A DNA stretch of 12,355 nucleotides from Clostridia bacterium (GCA_017457465.1 JAFTHJ010000025.1:1-12355), one strand, 5' to 3'. Positions 1 through 7,984 are shown, counted from the stretch's first letter. The notes: a model not told the origin generated them from the letters alone. Translations and numbers: made by a program.

Positions 1-124
1 GATAGAGGTTCACAACGACCCCCAACACGCGCTTTGCGACGGAGCGCAGTCACTCACACCCGATGCGTTTGCCGACGTTACGCGCGCGGTAAATAAAGTC
101 CTCGCCGCAGTTAAGGAGATTTAA
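1..124 (+). CDS. aroF: DAHP synthase (3-deoxy-D-arabino-heptulosonate 7-phosphate synthase), 3' end only
   Basis: Only the last 40 residues are in the window; the first whole codon starts at base 2 and the TAA is at 122-124. The peptide begins IEVHNDPQHALCDGAQS, the C-terminal signature of class I-beta DAHP synthases. Its Glu and its Asp are 11 residues apart, the spacing of the last two metal ligands known in the Thermotoga enzyme. The enzyme joins phosphoenolpyruvate and erythrose 4-phosphate, the first committed step of the shikimate pathway, in the cytosol. The reading frame is open at the left edge. The ribosome binding site of the next gene (AAGGAG, 114-119) lies inside its last codons, and only one base separates its stop from the tyrA start. 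Whether the missing N-terminus carries a regulatory (ACT/FL or chorismate mutase) domain cannot be seen. Confidence 0.93.
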   Translation, partial: IEVHNDPQHALCDGAQSLTPDAFADVTRAVNKVLAAVKEI

Positions 125-125
125 A

Positions 126-956
126 ATGAAAGTAGGAATATGCGGTCTCGGACTTATCGGCGGTTCTATGGCAAAGGCATACAAGGCAGCGGCGCATACG
201 GTCTACGGATCCGACATAAACCAAGCGTCGCTCGGAGACGCGGCTCTGGCGGGGATCACAGACGGTACTCTCGATGAAAGCACACTTCCCGAATGCGACC
301 TTATATTCGTCGCGCTCTATCCCGAAGCGGCAATAAAATACCTTGAGGAAATCGCGCCGAAGGTATCGGGAAATACTGTGGTAATAGACCTCTGCGGAAC
401 GAAAAAGCTGATATGCGAGACAGGCTTTGCCCTCGCCGAGCGCTACGGCTTCACATTCGTTGGCGGACACCCGATGGCAGGTACGCAATATTCGGGAATA
501 AAATACTCAAAGGAAACGCTTTTCAAGAATGCTCCTATGGTAATAGTTCCCCCGATATACGACGACATATATTTTCTTGACAGAATAAAACAGCTTCTCG
601 CCCCCGCGATGTTCGGCAAGATAACCGTCACCACGGCAGAGGAGCACGACAAAATGATAGCCTTCACTTCCCAGCTTGCGCACGTAGTGTCAAACGCCTA
701 CGTAAAAAGCCCCACGGCACAGAACCACAAGGGATTTTCGGCGGGAAGCTACAAGGATATGACTCGTGTGGCATGGCTCAACGAGTATATGTGGAGTGAG
801 CTGTTTTTGGAGAACAAGGAGCCTCTGCTCTTTGAAATAGACAGTATAATCGCCTCGCTCACCGAATACAAGGAAGCGATTGAGGGCGACGACAAGGAAA
901 GGCTGACACAGCTTCTGCGAGACGGCAGAGTGGCAAAGGAAAAGGTTGACGGATAA
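126..956 (+). CDS. tyrA: prephenate dehydrogenase
   Basis: A 276-residue protein that oxidatively decarboxylates prephenate to 4-hydroxyphenylpyruvate, the tyrosine branch. The N-terminal Rossmann fold shows GLGLIGGS (residues 7-14), with Asp30 closing the second strand, which favours NAD over NADP. The helical prephenate-binding half has HPMAG (His115, the expected catalytic histidine), EEHD (172-175), SQLAH (182-186) and FSAGSYKDMTR, with Arg214 the likely substrate arginine. The protein ends about where the dehydrogenase domain ends, so there is no C-terminal ACT domain such as Bacillus subtilis TyrA carries; tyrosine feedback may therefore act elsewhere. The ATG at 126 is preceded by AAGGAG with good spacing. 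It follows aroF by one base and precedes aroB by 15 bases. Arogenate dehydrogenase activity cannot be excluded from sequence alone. Confidence 0.93.
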   Translation: MKVGICGLGLIGGSMAKAYKAAAHTVYGSDINQASLGDAALAGITDGTLDESTLPECDLIFVALYPEAAIKYLEEIAPKVSGNTVVIDLCGTKKLICETGFALAERYGFTFVGGHPMAGTQYSGIKYSKETLFKNAPMVIVPPIYDDIYFLDRIKQLLAPAMFGKITVTTAEEHDKMIAFTSQLAHVVSNAYVKSPTAQNHKGFSAGSYKDMTRVAWLNEYMWSELFLENKEPLLFEIDSIIASLTEYKEAIEGDDKERLTQLLRDGRVAKEKVDG

Positions 957-971
957 GCGAAAGGAAAATTT

Positions 972-2027
972 ATGAGAACTATAAGAGTAAAAGCATCGGT
1001 TGAATATGATGTTATTATAGACAGCGGTATACTCTCACGCGCGGGAGAGCTTTCTCTGCCCGTATGCGGCGTCTGCTCGGCGTGTATAGTTACAGACGAT
1101 ACCGTAGACGCGCTGTACTCAAAAACGCTTGAAAAATCACTTTCGGATAGCGGATTTCGCATAGTAAAACTCGTCATACCTCACGGTGAGGCGTCAAAAA
1201 GCACGACCTCACTTGTAAATCTGCTTGAGTTTTTGGCGGAGAATAAGCTCACCAGAAGCGACTGCATCTTCGCCCTCGGAGGCGGTGTTGTCGGTGACCT
1301 TGCGGGTTTTGCCGCGGCGGTATATCTGCGCGGTATAAAATTCATTCAACTCCCCACAACGCTTCTCGCGGCAGTGGATTCCTCTGTCGGAGGCAAGACC
1401 GCGGTCGACCTCGTGGCGGGTAAAAACCTTGCGGGTGCGTTTCATCAGCCCTCGCTCGTCATCTGCGACTATAAAACACTCGACACTCTGCCTGACGAAA
1501 TATTCGCCGACGGCTGCGCAGAGGTAATAAAATACGGAATTATAAACGACCGCTCCCTGTTTGAGCTTCTCAAGAGCGGAATTAGAAATAATCTTGAGGA
1601 GATAATAGCGGCGTGTGTGCTTAACAAGAGCCGTATCGTTGCCGCTGACGAGTTTGACACGGGAATGCGACAGCTTCTAAACCTCGGTCACACTGTAGGA
1701 CACGCCATAGAGGCTCGTTCGGACTTCGGCATCTCGCACGGAAGCGCCGTGGCTATGGGAATGGCGATAGTCACACGCGCGGCTGTATCTATGGGGCTTT
1801 GCCCCGAGGACGACCTCGGCGAGGTCATAGCGATGCTCGAGAGCGCCTCGCTTCCAACGACCTGTCCGTATGCCGCTGACGAGCTTGTCGGTACGGTACT
1901 CGGAGATAAGAAACGCTTTGGCGACACTATATCGCTCGTCGTTCCCTACTCGGTGGGCGACAGCAGACTCTATAAGATAAATGTAACTGAACTGAAGGAT
2001 TTTTTCGAAAGAGGACTTAAAGAATGA
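972..2027 (+). CDS. aroB: 3-dehydroquinate synthase
   Basis: A 351-residue enzyme of usual family length that cyclises DAHP to 3-dehydroquinate using NAD and a divalent metal (second shikimate step). The nucleotide-binding motif GGGVVGDLAGF is at 103-113, followed by PTTLLAAVDSSVGGKTAVD (128-146, Lys141) and GKN (150-152), which bind substrate phosphate and carboxylate. Predicted metal ligands are Glu184 (in GCAEVIK), His240 (in LNLGHTVGHA) and His256 (in SHGSAV); His244 is the conserved second histidine. All are present, so the enzyme should be active. The ATG at 972 has AAAGGAAA just upstream. The stop codon overlaps the aroA start by four bases (ATGA, 2024-2027), a typical translational coupling junction. 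Confidence 0.96.
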   Translation: MRTIRVKASVEYDVIIDSGILSRAGELSLPVCGVCSACIVTDDTVDALYSKTLEKSLSDSGFRIVKLVIPHGEASKSTTSLVNLLEFLAENKLTRSDCIFALGGGVVGDLAGFAAAVYLRGIKFIQLPTTLLAAVDSSVGGKTAVDLVAGKNLAGAFHQPSLVICDYKTLDTLPDEIFADGCAEVIKYGIINDRSLFELLKSGIRNNLEEIIAACVLNKSRIVAADEFDTGMRQLLNLGHTVGHAIEARSDFGISHGSAVAMGMAIVTRAAVSMGLCPEDDLGEVIAMLESASLPTTCPYAADELVGTVLGDKKRFGDTISLVVPYSVGDSRLYKINVTELKDFFERGLKE

Positions 2028-3292
2028 ATGTGAGAATATCCCCCTCTGTTCCCTCGGGAAAGATAAAGGCTATTGCCTCAAAATCGGCAGCCCATAGACT
2101 ACTTATATGCGCAGCGTTTGCCGATAAGGCGACAGAGCTTGTCTGCGAGGAGATAAACGACGATATCTCGGCAACAGTAAGATGTCTCAACGCGCTCGGA
2201 GCGAAGATAACGAGACGCGGAACGAGCTTTGTCGTTCTCCCGATAAGAAATGTCAGAGAGAACGCCGTGCTTGACTGCGGAGAGAGCGGCTCGACTATGC
2301 GCTTTCTCGTTCCCGTTGTAGCCGCGCTCGGCTGCGGGGCTTCATTCGCTATGTCGGGCAGACTCCCCGAGCGTCCCCTCTCTCCTCTGCGCGAGGAGCT
2401 TGAGGCTCACGGAATAGAATTCTCCGCCATAGGCTCAAATCCGCTCACGCTCAAGGGCAAGATAGATGCGGGAGAATATAAAATCAGGGGAGATGTATCC
2501 TCACAGTTTATAAGCGGACTGCTTTTCGCGCTCTCGATAACAGAGGGCGACAGCAGAATAATAATTGAGGGAAAGAGCGAATCGGCACCCTACATAAATA
2601 TGACGGTAGACGCGCTCTATGAATTTGACGCCGAACCTGAACGAACAGAGGACGGCTTTGCCGTAACGGGCAGAAAAAGACTCACATCTCCCGAAAAGCT
2701 TACCGTTGAGGGCGACTGGTCAAACGCCGCCTTTGCGCTCTGCGCGGGTGCGATATCGCCTCACGGAAAGGTCAGCGTATATGCGCTTGACTCGGAATCA
2801 ACACAAGGCGACAGAGGAATTGTCGAAATACTCGTAAGATTCGGCGCTGATGTGCGCCGCAAGGGCGATTGCTTCACGGTACGCGGCGGTGAGCTTTGCG
2901 GCATAGATATAGATGCGACCAATATCCCCGACCTTGTTCCCGTAATAGCGGTCACAGCTGCGGCTGCAAAGGGACAAACGGTGATACACGGCGCCGCAAG
3001 GCTTAAAATCAAGGAAAGCGACCGACTTTCAACCGTCACCGATATGCTCCTGACGCTCGGAGCGGACATAGAAAAGACCGACGACGGACTTATTATAAAC
3101 GGCGGAAAGCCACTCACAGGCGGTGAGGTATCATCCTGTGGAGACCACAGAATCGCGATGAGCGCGGCGGTAGCCTCGGTAATCTGCCAAAACGATATAA
3201 CAATCACCTCGGCAGAGGCGGCGGCTAAATCCTACCCCACATTCTGGGACGATTTTGCCTCACTCTCAATCAACTTGACAAAGGAAGCTTGA
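2024..3292 (+). CDS. aroA: EPSP synthase (3-phosphoshikimate 1-carboxyvinyltransferase)
   Basis: A 422-residue enzyme joining phosphoenolpyruvate to shikimate 3-phosphate. Family residues are visible: Lys20-Ser21 and Arg25 at the N-terminus, the CGESGSTMR loop (85-93), PERPL (115-119), SSQF with Gln161, NIPD with Asp303, KESDR (330-334), DHR (374-376) and KSYP with Lys402. The conserved loop corresponding to E. coli NAGTAMRP reads ESGSTMRF here. The equivalent of Gly96 is kept (Gly89), but the equivalents of Asn94, Thr97 and Pro101 are Glu, Ser and Phe. I recall this variant from clostridial enzymes. The start codon overlaps the aroB stop (ATGA). One base separates the stop from aroC, whose AAGGAAG ribosome binding site (3281-3287) lies in the last aroA codons. 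Confidence 0.95.
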   Translation: MNVRISPSVPSGKIKAIASKSAAHRLLICAAFADKATELVCEEINDDISATVRCLNALGAKITRRGTSFVVLPIRNVRENAVLDCGESGSTMRFLVPVVAALGCGASFAMSGRLPERPLSPLREELEAHGIEFSAIGSNPLTLKGKIDAGEYKIRGDVSSQFISGLLFALSITEGDSRIIIEGKSESAPYINMTVDALYEFDAEPERTEDGFAVTGRKRLTSPEKLTVEGDWSNAAFALCAGAISPHGKVSVYALDSESTQGDRGIVEILVRFGADVRRKGDCFTVRGGELCGIDIDATNIPDLVPVIAVTAAAAKGQTVIHGAARLKIKESDRLSTVTDMLLTLGADIEKTDDGLIINGGKPLTGGEVSSCGDHRIAMSAAVASVICQNDITITSAEAAAKSYPTFWDDFASLSINLTKEA

Positions 3293-3293
3293 T

Positions 3294-4382
3294 ATGTCAA
3301 CAACCTACGGAAAAAATTTAAAAATAACTATATACGGCGGCTCACACGACAGTGAGATAGGCATCTTTTGCGAGGGGCTTCCCCGTGGATTTGTCCCCGA
3401 CACGGAAGCGCTTGAAGCCTTTATGAAGCGTCGCGCCCCAGGACAGAACGCATACTCAACAAAGCGTCGTGAGCCCGACAAGCCCGTATTCCTTTGCGGT
3501 CTTGACGAGAGCGGTGCGCTGAACGGCGAGAGGCTTCATGCGGTGATATACAATACCAACCAGCACTCCGCCGATTACTCAAATCTTACATTTATCCCCC
3601 GCCCCTCTCACGCCGATTTCGCGGCGAGAATGAAATACGGCGAGGCGGTAGACCTTCGCGGCGGCGGACATTTCTCGGGCAGACTCACTGCCCCTATGTG
3701 CATAGTCGGCGGTATATGTCTGCAATATCTCGCTTCACAAGGCATACATATAGGCGCTCATGTTTATTGTGTGGGCGATGTTTACGACACACCTTTCGAT
3801 ATGGTAAACATATCGGACGATACTCTCGCTCTTCCCTCTCGCTCGGATTTTCCCGTGCTTGACGCCGAGGCGGGTGCGCGTATGAGAGAGACGATAGAAG
3901 CGGCAAGGCTTGACGGCGACTCGGTCGGAGGAATAATCGAGGTCGCAGCCACAGGACTTCCCGCGGGACTCGGAGAGCATATGTTTGACGGAGTCGAGGG
4001 CAGAATTTCGGCTATCGTATTCGGTATTCCCGCAGTAAAAGGAATCGAGTTCGGAAACGGATTTGAGTGCGCTCATCTCCGCGGCTCCGAGAACAACGAC
4101 GGATTCTATACCGACGGAAGCAAAATATACACGAAAACAAACAACGCGGGCGGAATACTCGGCGGAATGTCAAACGGAATGCCTCTGATATTCCGAGCGG
4201 CAATGAAGCCCACACCATCTATATACAAGGAGCAAGACAGCGTAGATATGAACTCGATGACGAACTGCCGACTTACCATCAAGGGCAGACACGACCCGTG
4301 TGTAGTCATCAGAGCCGTGCCCGTATTCGAGGCGGCGACGGCTATCGCACTTACCGATATGCTGCTTGATGGCGAGAGCTGA
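3294..4382 (+). CDS. aroC: chorismate synthase
   Basis: A 362-residue FMN-dependent enzyme that eliminates phosphate from EPSP to give chorismate, the last common step. Recognisable elements are RRAPGQ (46-51), RPSHADF (103-109), RGGGHFSGR (122-130), GGMSNGMPLIFRAAMKPTPS (290-309) and GRHDPCVV (331-338). The N-terminal family signature, usually FGESHG, reads YGGSHD (14-19): the histidine is kept but flanking residues differ. The usual TGTPI-like segment is replaced by NGERLHAVI (77-85). The GGGHFSGR form is, to my recollection, common in clostridial enzymes. Length and C-terminal half are normal and the pathway context is complete, so I infer activity. The ATG at 3294 has AAGGAAG upstream, and the stop is one base before the transporter start. 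Confidence 0.92.
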   Translation: MSTTYGKNLKITIYGGSHDSEIGIFCEGLPRGFVPDTEALEAFMKRRAPGQNAYSTKRREPDKPVFLCGLDESGALNGERLHAVIYNTNQHSADYSNLTFIPRPSHADFAARMKYGEAVDLRGGGHFSGRLTAPMCIVGGICLQYLASQGIHIGAHVYCVGDVYDTPFDMVNISDDTLALPSRSDFPVLDAEAGARMRETIEAARLDGDSVGGIIEVAATGLPAGLGEHMFDGVEGRISAIVFGIPAVKGIEFGNGFECAHLRGSENNDGFYTDGSKIYTKTNNAGGILGGMSNGMPLIFRAAMKPTPSIYKEQDSVDMNSMTNCRLTIKGRHDPCVVIRAVPVFEAATAIALTDMLLDGES

Positions 4383-4383
4383 T

Positions 4384-5592
4384 ATGTCACTTAACGCAAA
4401 GCACACCAAAATAGCAGGTTATATCGGGTATCTGACACAGGCACTCACCATAAATTTCGCGCCTCTGCTCTTTCTGACCTTCGTAAACACCTACGGTCTG
4501 ACACTGACGAGGATAAGCACTCTGGTAGCTATAAGCTTCTCTGTTCAGCTTCTGACCGATGCCTTTGAAGCGAAATTCGCCTCAAAGCTAAACACCCGCG
4601 CGACAGTCGTTATCGGGCATATTCTTGCGGTTGTCGGAGTTACGGGATACGCCTATCTGCCCGAGATAATGCCAACTCCGTTTATCGGACTTCTCATATG
4701 CACGGTAACCTCGGCGGTAGGCGCGGGAATAGTTGAGGTACTTATAAGCCCTATAATTGAAGCTTGTCCCACGGGAGAAAAAAGCGCCGCTATGAGCCTT
4801 CTCCATTCATTTTACTCTTGGGGACAGGTCGGTGTCGTTCTCCTCTCAACTCTTTTCTTTACCCTCGTAGGTATCGAGCACTGGAGAATCCTCTCCTTAA
4901 TCTGGGCGATAATTCCCGCCACGGGAGCTTTTGCTTTTGCTGTCGTTCCGATATACGAGCTTGAGGCAGATACTCTCCCCACAGAGGAAAGAAAAAAGCG
5001 CTCCGCGGGAACCTCGGGACTCTTTTTCGTATTCTTCACGCTTATGGTATGCGCGGGAGCGGCGGAAATGGTTATGAGCCAATGGGCGTCCACCTTTGCC
5101 GAGTCGGGACTCGGAATTTCAAAAACACTCGGCGACCTTCTCGGTCCCTGCGCGTTTGCCCTGCTTATGGGTATAGCGAGACTAATATACGCCAAGTCGA
5201 GCGAGAAAATAAACCTTGATAAATTTATACTTGTATCGGCAATATTGTGTGTGGTATCTTATTTTATCGCGGCACTCTCGCCAAATCCCATTATATCTCT
5301 TGTCGGCTGCGCCCTCTGCGGTCTCTCTGTCGGAGTAATGTGGCCGGGAACATACAGTCTCGCGACCGCGCGTATGTCGGGCGTGGGCGTTCAGATGTTT
5401 GCCCTGCTCGCGCTCGGCGGAGACCTTGGCTGTATGATAGGTCCTGCCGCGGCAGGTTGGTTTGCGGGACTTTTCGGAGATAATTTGAGAATCTCATTCC
5501 TTCTCGCATCGGTATTCCCGATAATCATAATTTTACTGCTTTGTCTGTGGAGCAGAAAAAACAAGTCTGCAAATAAAGAAAGGAAGCTTTAA
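4384..5592 (+). CDS. MFS transporter, 12 membrane segments, within the aromatic operon
   Basis: A 402-residue integral membrane protein of the major facilitator superfamily. Two halves of about six hydrophobic helices (roughly 10-190 and 210-390) are joined by a charged cytoplasmic loop near 191-210 containing EERKKR. Helix 4 carries a buried Glu118 (GIVEVLISP), helix 5 has LLHSFYSWGQVG (139-150), helix 7 has Glu228 and Trp234, and helix 10 has GVMWPGTY (317-324). The LLHSFY motif recalls the fucose/glucose/H+ symporter-like branch. Substrate is unknown; the position between aroC and pheA suggests an aromatic amino acid, shikimate-type intermediate or related compound. I chose ATG 4384, one base after the aroC stop (the same TGATATG junction as aroA-aroC). 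In-frame TTG 4366 and ATG 4369 lie inside aroC without a binding site; the site for 4384 (GGCGAGAG) is also weak. AAAGGAAG for pheA overlaps its end. Confidence 0.87.
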   Translation: MSLNAKHTKIAGYIGYLTQALTINFAPLLFLTFVNTYGLTLTRISTLVAISFSVQLLTDAFEAKFASKLNTRATVVIGHILAVVGVTGYAYLPEIMPTPFIGLLICTVTSAVGAGIVEVLISPIIEACPTGEKSAAMSLLHSFYSWGQVGVVLLSTLFFTLVGIEHWRILSLIWAIIPATGAFAFAVVPIYELEADTLPTEERKKRSAGTSGLFFVFFTLMVCAGAAEMVMSQWASTFAESGLGISKTLGDLLGPCAFALLMGIARLIYAKSSEKINLDKFILVSAILCVVSYFIAALSPNPIISLVGCALCGLSVGVMWPGTYSLATARMSGVGVQMFALLALGGDLGCMIGPAAAGWFAGLFGDNLRISFLLASVFPIIIILLLCLWSRKNKSANKERKL

Positions 5593-5594
5593 AA

Positions 5595-6740
5595 ATGGAT
5601 ATAAGCGAACTTCGTAATAATATAGACGCTATAGACCGTGAGCTTGTTGAGCTCTTCAAGAAAAGAATGAATGTCTCGGCAGAGGTTGCGGAATATAAGC
5701 GTCAGAACAATATGCGGGTGCTTGACTCGTCTCGTGAACGCGCTCTGCTCACAAAGGTTGCCGAGCTTTCGGGTGAGGAATTTGAGGATTACACCAGAAC
5801 CCTGTATTCCACGATTCTCGACCTTTCTCGCTCATATCAGCACAAAAGGCTTGGAGCCACAACCGAGCTTTGCGAGATGATAAACAGCGCCGAGCAGACA
5901 ACCCCGAAAATCTTCCCCGAGGCGGCAACCGTTGCCTGTCAGGGAGTTGAGGGGGCATATTCCCAAATCGCAACAGAGAGACTTTTCAAGGCTCCCTCGA
6001 TAATGTTTTTCTCGAGCTTTGACAAGGTGTTCTCGGCAATCGAGTCGGGTATGTGCAAATACGGCGTTCTCCCCATTGAGAACAGCACCGCGGGCTCTGT
6101 CAAGCAGGTGTACGACCTGATGATAAGCAGAAAATTCAAGATAGTCCGCTCGGTAAGAATAAAGATAGACCATAACCTCCTCGCCAACAAGGGCGCAAAG
6201 CTTGAGGATATCAAGGAGATATTCTCGCACGAACAGGCGATAAGCCAATGCTCGGAATTTCTCGCGAAGCTCGGCAAGGATGTGAAGATAACACGCGTTG
6301 AGAATACCGCAGAGGCTGCCCGTATGGTCTCCGAGTCGGGACGAACCGATATCGCATCTATATCCTCACGCTCCTGTGCCGCGCAGTACGGTCTTTCAGT
6401 GGTCGCGGGTGCTATTCAGGATAACGGAAACAACCACACTCGCTTCATCTGTATCTCAAACGAGCTTGAGATATATCCGGGTGCCGACCGCACCAGCCTT
6501 ATGCTCGTCACACCCCATAAGCCGGGTGCGCTCTATAAGATGCTCGCGCGCTTCAACGCCCTCGGAATAAACCTTCTCAAGCTTGAATCGCGCCCTCTGC
6601 CCGACAGAGATTTTGAATTTATGTTCTATTTCGACATTGAAGCGTCGGTATACTCACCCAAACTTGCCCAGCTCCTCGCAGAGCTTGAGCAGGAATGTGA
6701 CGATTTCTCATATCTCGGCTCATATTCGGAGGTAATATAA
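5595..6740 (+). CDS. pheA: bifunctional chorismate mutase / prephenate dehydratase (P-protein)
   Basis: A 381-residue, three-domain enzyme converting chorismate to prephenate and then phenylpyruvate. Residues 1-90 are an AroQ-type chorismate mutase: Arg7, Arg24, Lys35, Asp44, Arg47, Glu48, Ser78 and Gln82 match the E. coli active site after one shift of register. Residues about 112-290 are prephenate dehydratase, with GVEGAYS (117-123), IENSTAGSV (161-169), HEQAISQC (212-219) and the essential TRF (282-284). Residues about 298-381 are an ACT domain with PGAL (310-313) and ESRP (331-334), the motifs associated with phenylalanine binding, so feedback inhibition by phenylalanine is expected. The start ATG is two bases after the transporter stop. 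Its TAA shares one base with the next start, and GGAGG for that start (6728-6732) lies in its final codons. Confidence 0.97.
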   Translation: MDISELRNNIDAIDRELVELFKKRMNVSAEVAEYKRQNNMRVLDSSRERALLTKVAELSGEEFEDYTRTLYSTILDLSRSYQHKRLGATTELCEMINSAEQTTPKIFPEAATVACQGVEGAYSQIATERLFKAPSIMFFSSFDKVFSAIESGMCKYGVLPIENSTAGSVKQVYDLMISRKFKIVRSVRIKIDHNLLANKGAKLEDIKEIFSHEQAISQCSEFLAKLGKDVKITRVENTAEAARMVSESGRTDIASISSRSCAAQYGLSVVAGAIQDNGNNHTRFICISNELEIYPGADRTSLMLVTPHKPGALYKMLARFNALGINLLKLESRPLPDRDFEFMFYFDIEASVYSPKLAQLLAELEQECDDFSYLGSYSEVI

Positions 6741-7984
6741 TGAGAAGCGGATATAAAAATATGAAATGCGGACTTATAGGAGAGCATCTATCTCATAGCT
6801 TCTCTCCGCTTATCCACGGTGAGCTGACCGATTACGATTATCAGCTCTATGAGCTTCCCCCCGAAAAGCTCGGAGATTTCGTTAAAGGTGGCGGTCTTGA
6901 CGCATTCAATGTAACTATTCCCTATAAAAAAGATGTAATGCAATATCTCGACGAGATATCCCCCGAGGCGCTCTCTATCGGCTCGGTAAATACCGTCGTA
7001 AGAAAGAACGGTAAGCTTTACGGCTACAATACCGATTATTTCGGCTTTAACCATATGGTGGAGCTTTCGGGTATCAGAGTAAAGGGCAAAAAGGCTATCG
7101 TTTTCGGTACGGGCGGAGCCTCTCTCACTGTCTGTGCGCTCTTGAGAGACCTTGGAGTGAGTGAACTTGCCGTGATAGGCATTGAGGACAACACTCCCGA
7201 AAATATCGCAAAGCATTCCGATGCCCAAATCGTCGTTAACGCGACTCCCGTGGGAATGTATCCCAAGAACGGAAATGCCCCCACTTCTCTTTCGGCGTTT
7301 CCTGACTGTCTGTGTGTATTCGATGTTATATTCAATCCCGCGCGTACAGCACTCCTGCTTGAAGCGGAGGCGCGCGGAATCCCCTATGTGAACGGACTCC
7401 CTATGCTCGTAGCTCAAGCGGCAAAGGCGTTTGAATACTTCACAGGAGACCGTTGCGAGGACGGCTGCATAGATAAAATCACCTCGCTTATAAGCCACAG
7501 AACGAGAAATATCGTGCTTGTGGGTATGCCCGGCTGCGGAAAATCAACTGTCGGAAAGCATATCGCCGAGCGCCTCGGACGGCAATTTGTTGACGCAGAC
7601 ACCGAGTTTGAGACAAAATACGGTATCTCACCCGCAGAGTGCATAGAAAGCCGCGGAGAGGAAGAATTCCGCCGTATGGAGCACGAGGTAATACGTGAGC
7701 TCGGAAAACAGAGCGGACTCGTTATAGCGACGGGTGGCGGGGCGGTCACGCGGGAATACAACTATGCTCCCCTGCACCAGAACGGATGCATCTTCTTCAT
7801 CGAACGTGCGCTCACAAAGCTTTCCCGTGACGGCAGACCGCTTTCTATGAAGACCTCGCCCGAGGAAATGTATGCAAAAAGGATAGACTCATACCGTCGC
7901 TTTGCCGATGTGACAGTCGTGAGCAACGAGGTCGTTGAGGATACTGTCAATAAGATAATATCCGAATTTGAAAATTTAAATTGA
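6740..7984 (+). CDS. aroE-aroK: fused shikimate dehydrogenase - shikimate kinase (AroE-AroK)
   Basis: A 414-residue fusion of two consecutive steps: dehydroshikimate to shikimate, then shikimate to shikimate 3-phosphate. Residues about 8-250 are AroE: SHSFSP (18-23), NVTIPYKK with catalytic Lys63, SVNT (82-85), NTD with Asp99, GTGGAS (123-128), NATPVGM (167-173) and a C-terminal GLPMLVAQAA with Gln226. Residues about 255-414 are AroK: P-loop GMPGCGKST (262-270), DADTEFE (285-291), FRRME with Arg311, TGGGA (331-335), the lid segment RDGRPL (Arg366) and RIDSYRRFAD (381-390). The gap from GTGGAS to NATP is about 16 residues shorter than in E. coli AroE and has no NRT motif, so cofactor preference is uncertain. 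ATG 6740 is supported by GGAGG seven bases upstream; it overlaps the pheA stop by one base. ATG 6761 is a weaker alternative. Confidence 0.94.
   Translation: MRSGYKNMKCGLIGEHLSHSFSPLIHGELTDYDYQLYELPPEKLGDFVKGGGLDAFNVTIPYKKDVMQYLDEISPEALSIGSVNTVVRKNGKLYGYNTDYFGFNHMVELSGIRVKGKKAIVFGTGGASLTVCALLRDLGVSELAVIGIEDNTPENIAKHSDAQIVVNATPVGMYPKNGNAPTSLSAFPDCLCVFDVIFNPARTALLLEAEARGIPYVNGLPMLVAQAAKAFEYFTGDRCEDGCIDKITSLISHRTRNIVLVGMPGCGKSTVGKHIAERLGRQFVDADTEFETKYGISPAECIESRGEEEFRRMEHEVIRELGKQSGLVIATGGGAVTREYNYAPLHQNGCIFFIERALTKLSRDGRPLSMKTSPEEMYAKRIDSYRRFADVTVVSNEVVEDTVNKIISEFENLN

Noticed and set aside
4366..4383. Earlier starts (TTG 4366, ATG 4369) for the MFS transporter
   Set aside because: They lie inside aroC with no ribosome binding site; ATG 4384 repeats the junction seen between aroA and aroC.
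6788..7498. Long open frame (236 codons) on the minus strand opposite aroE-aroK
   Set aside because: It is antisense to a gene with clear motifs, its protein has no recognisable domain, and long antisense frames are expected from this codon usage.
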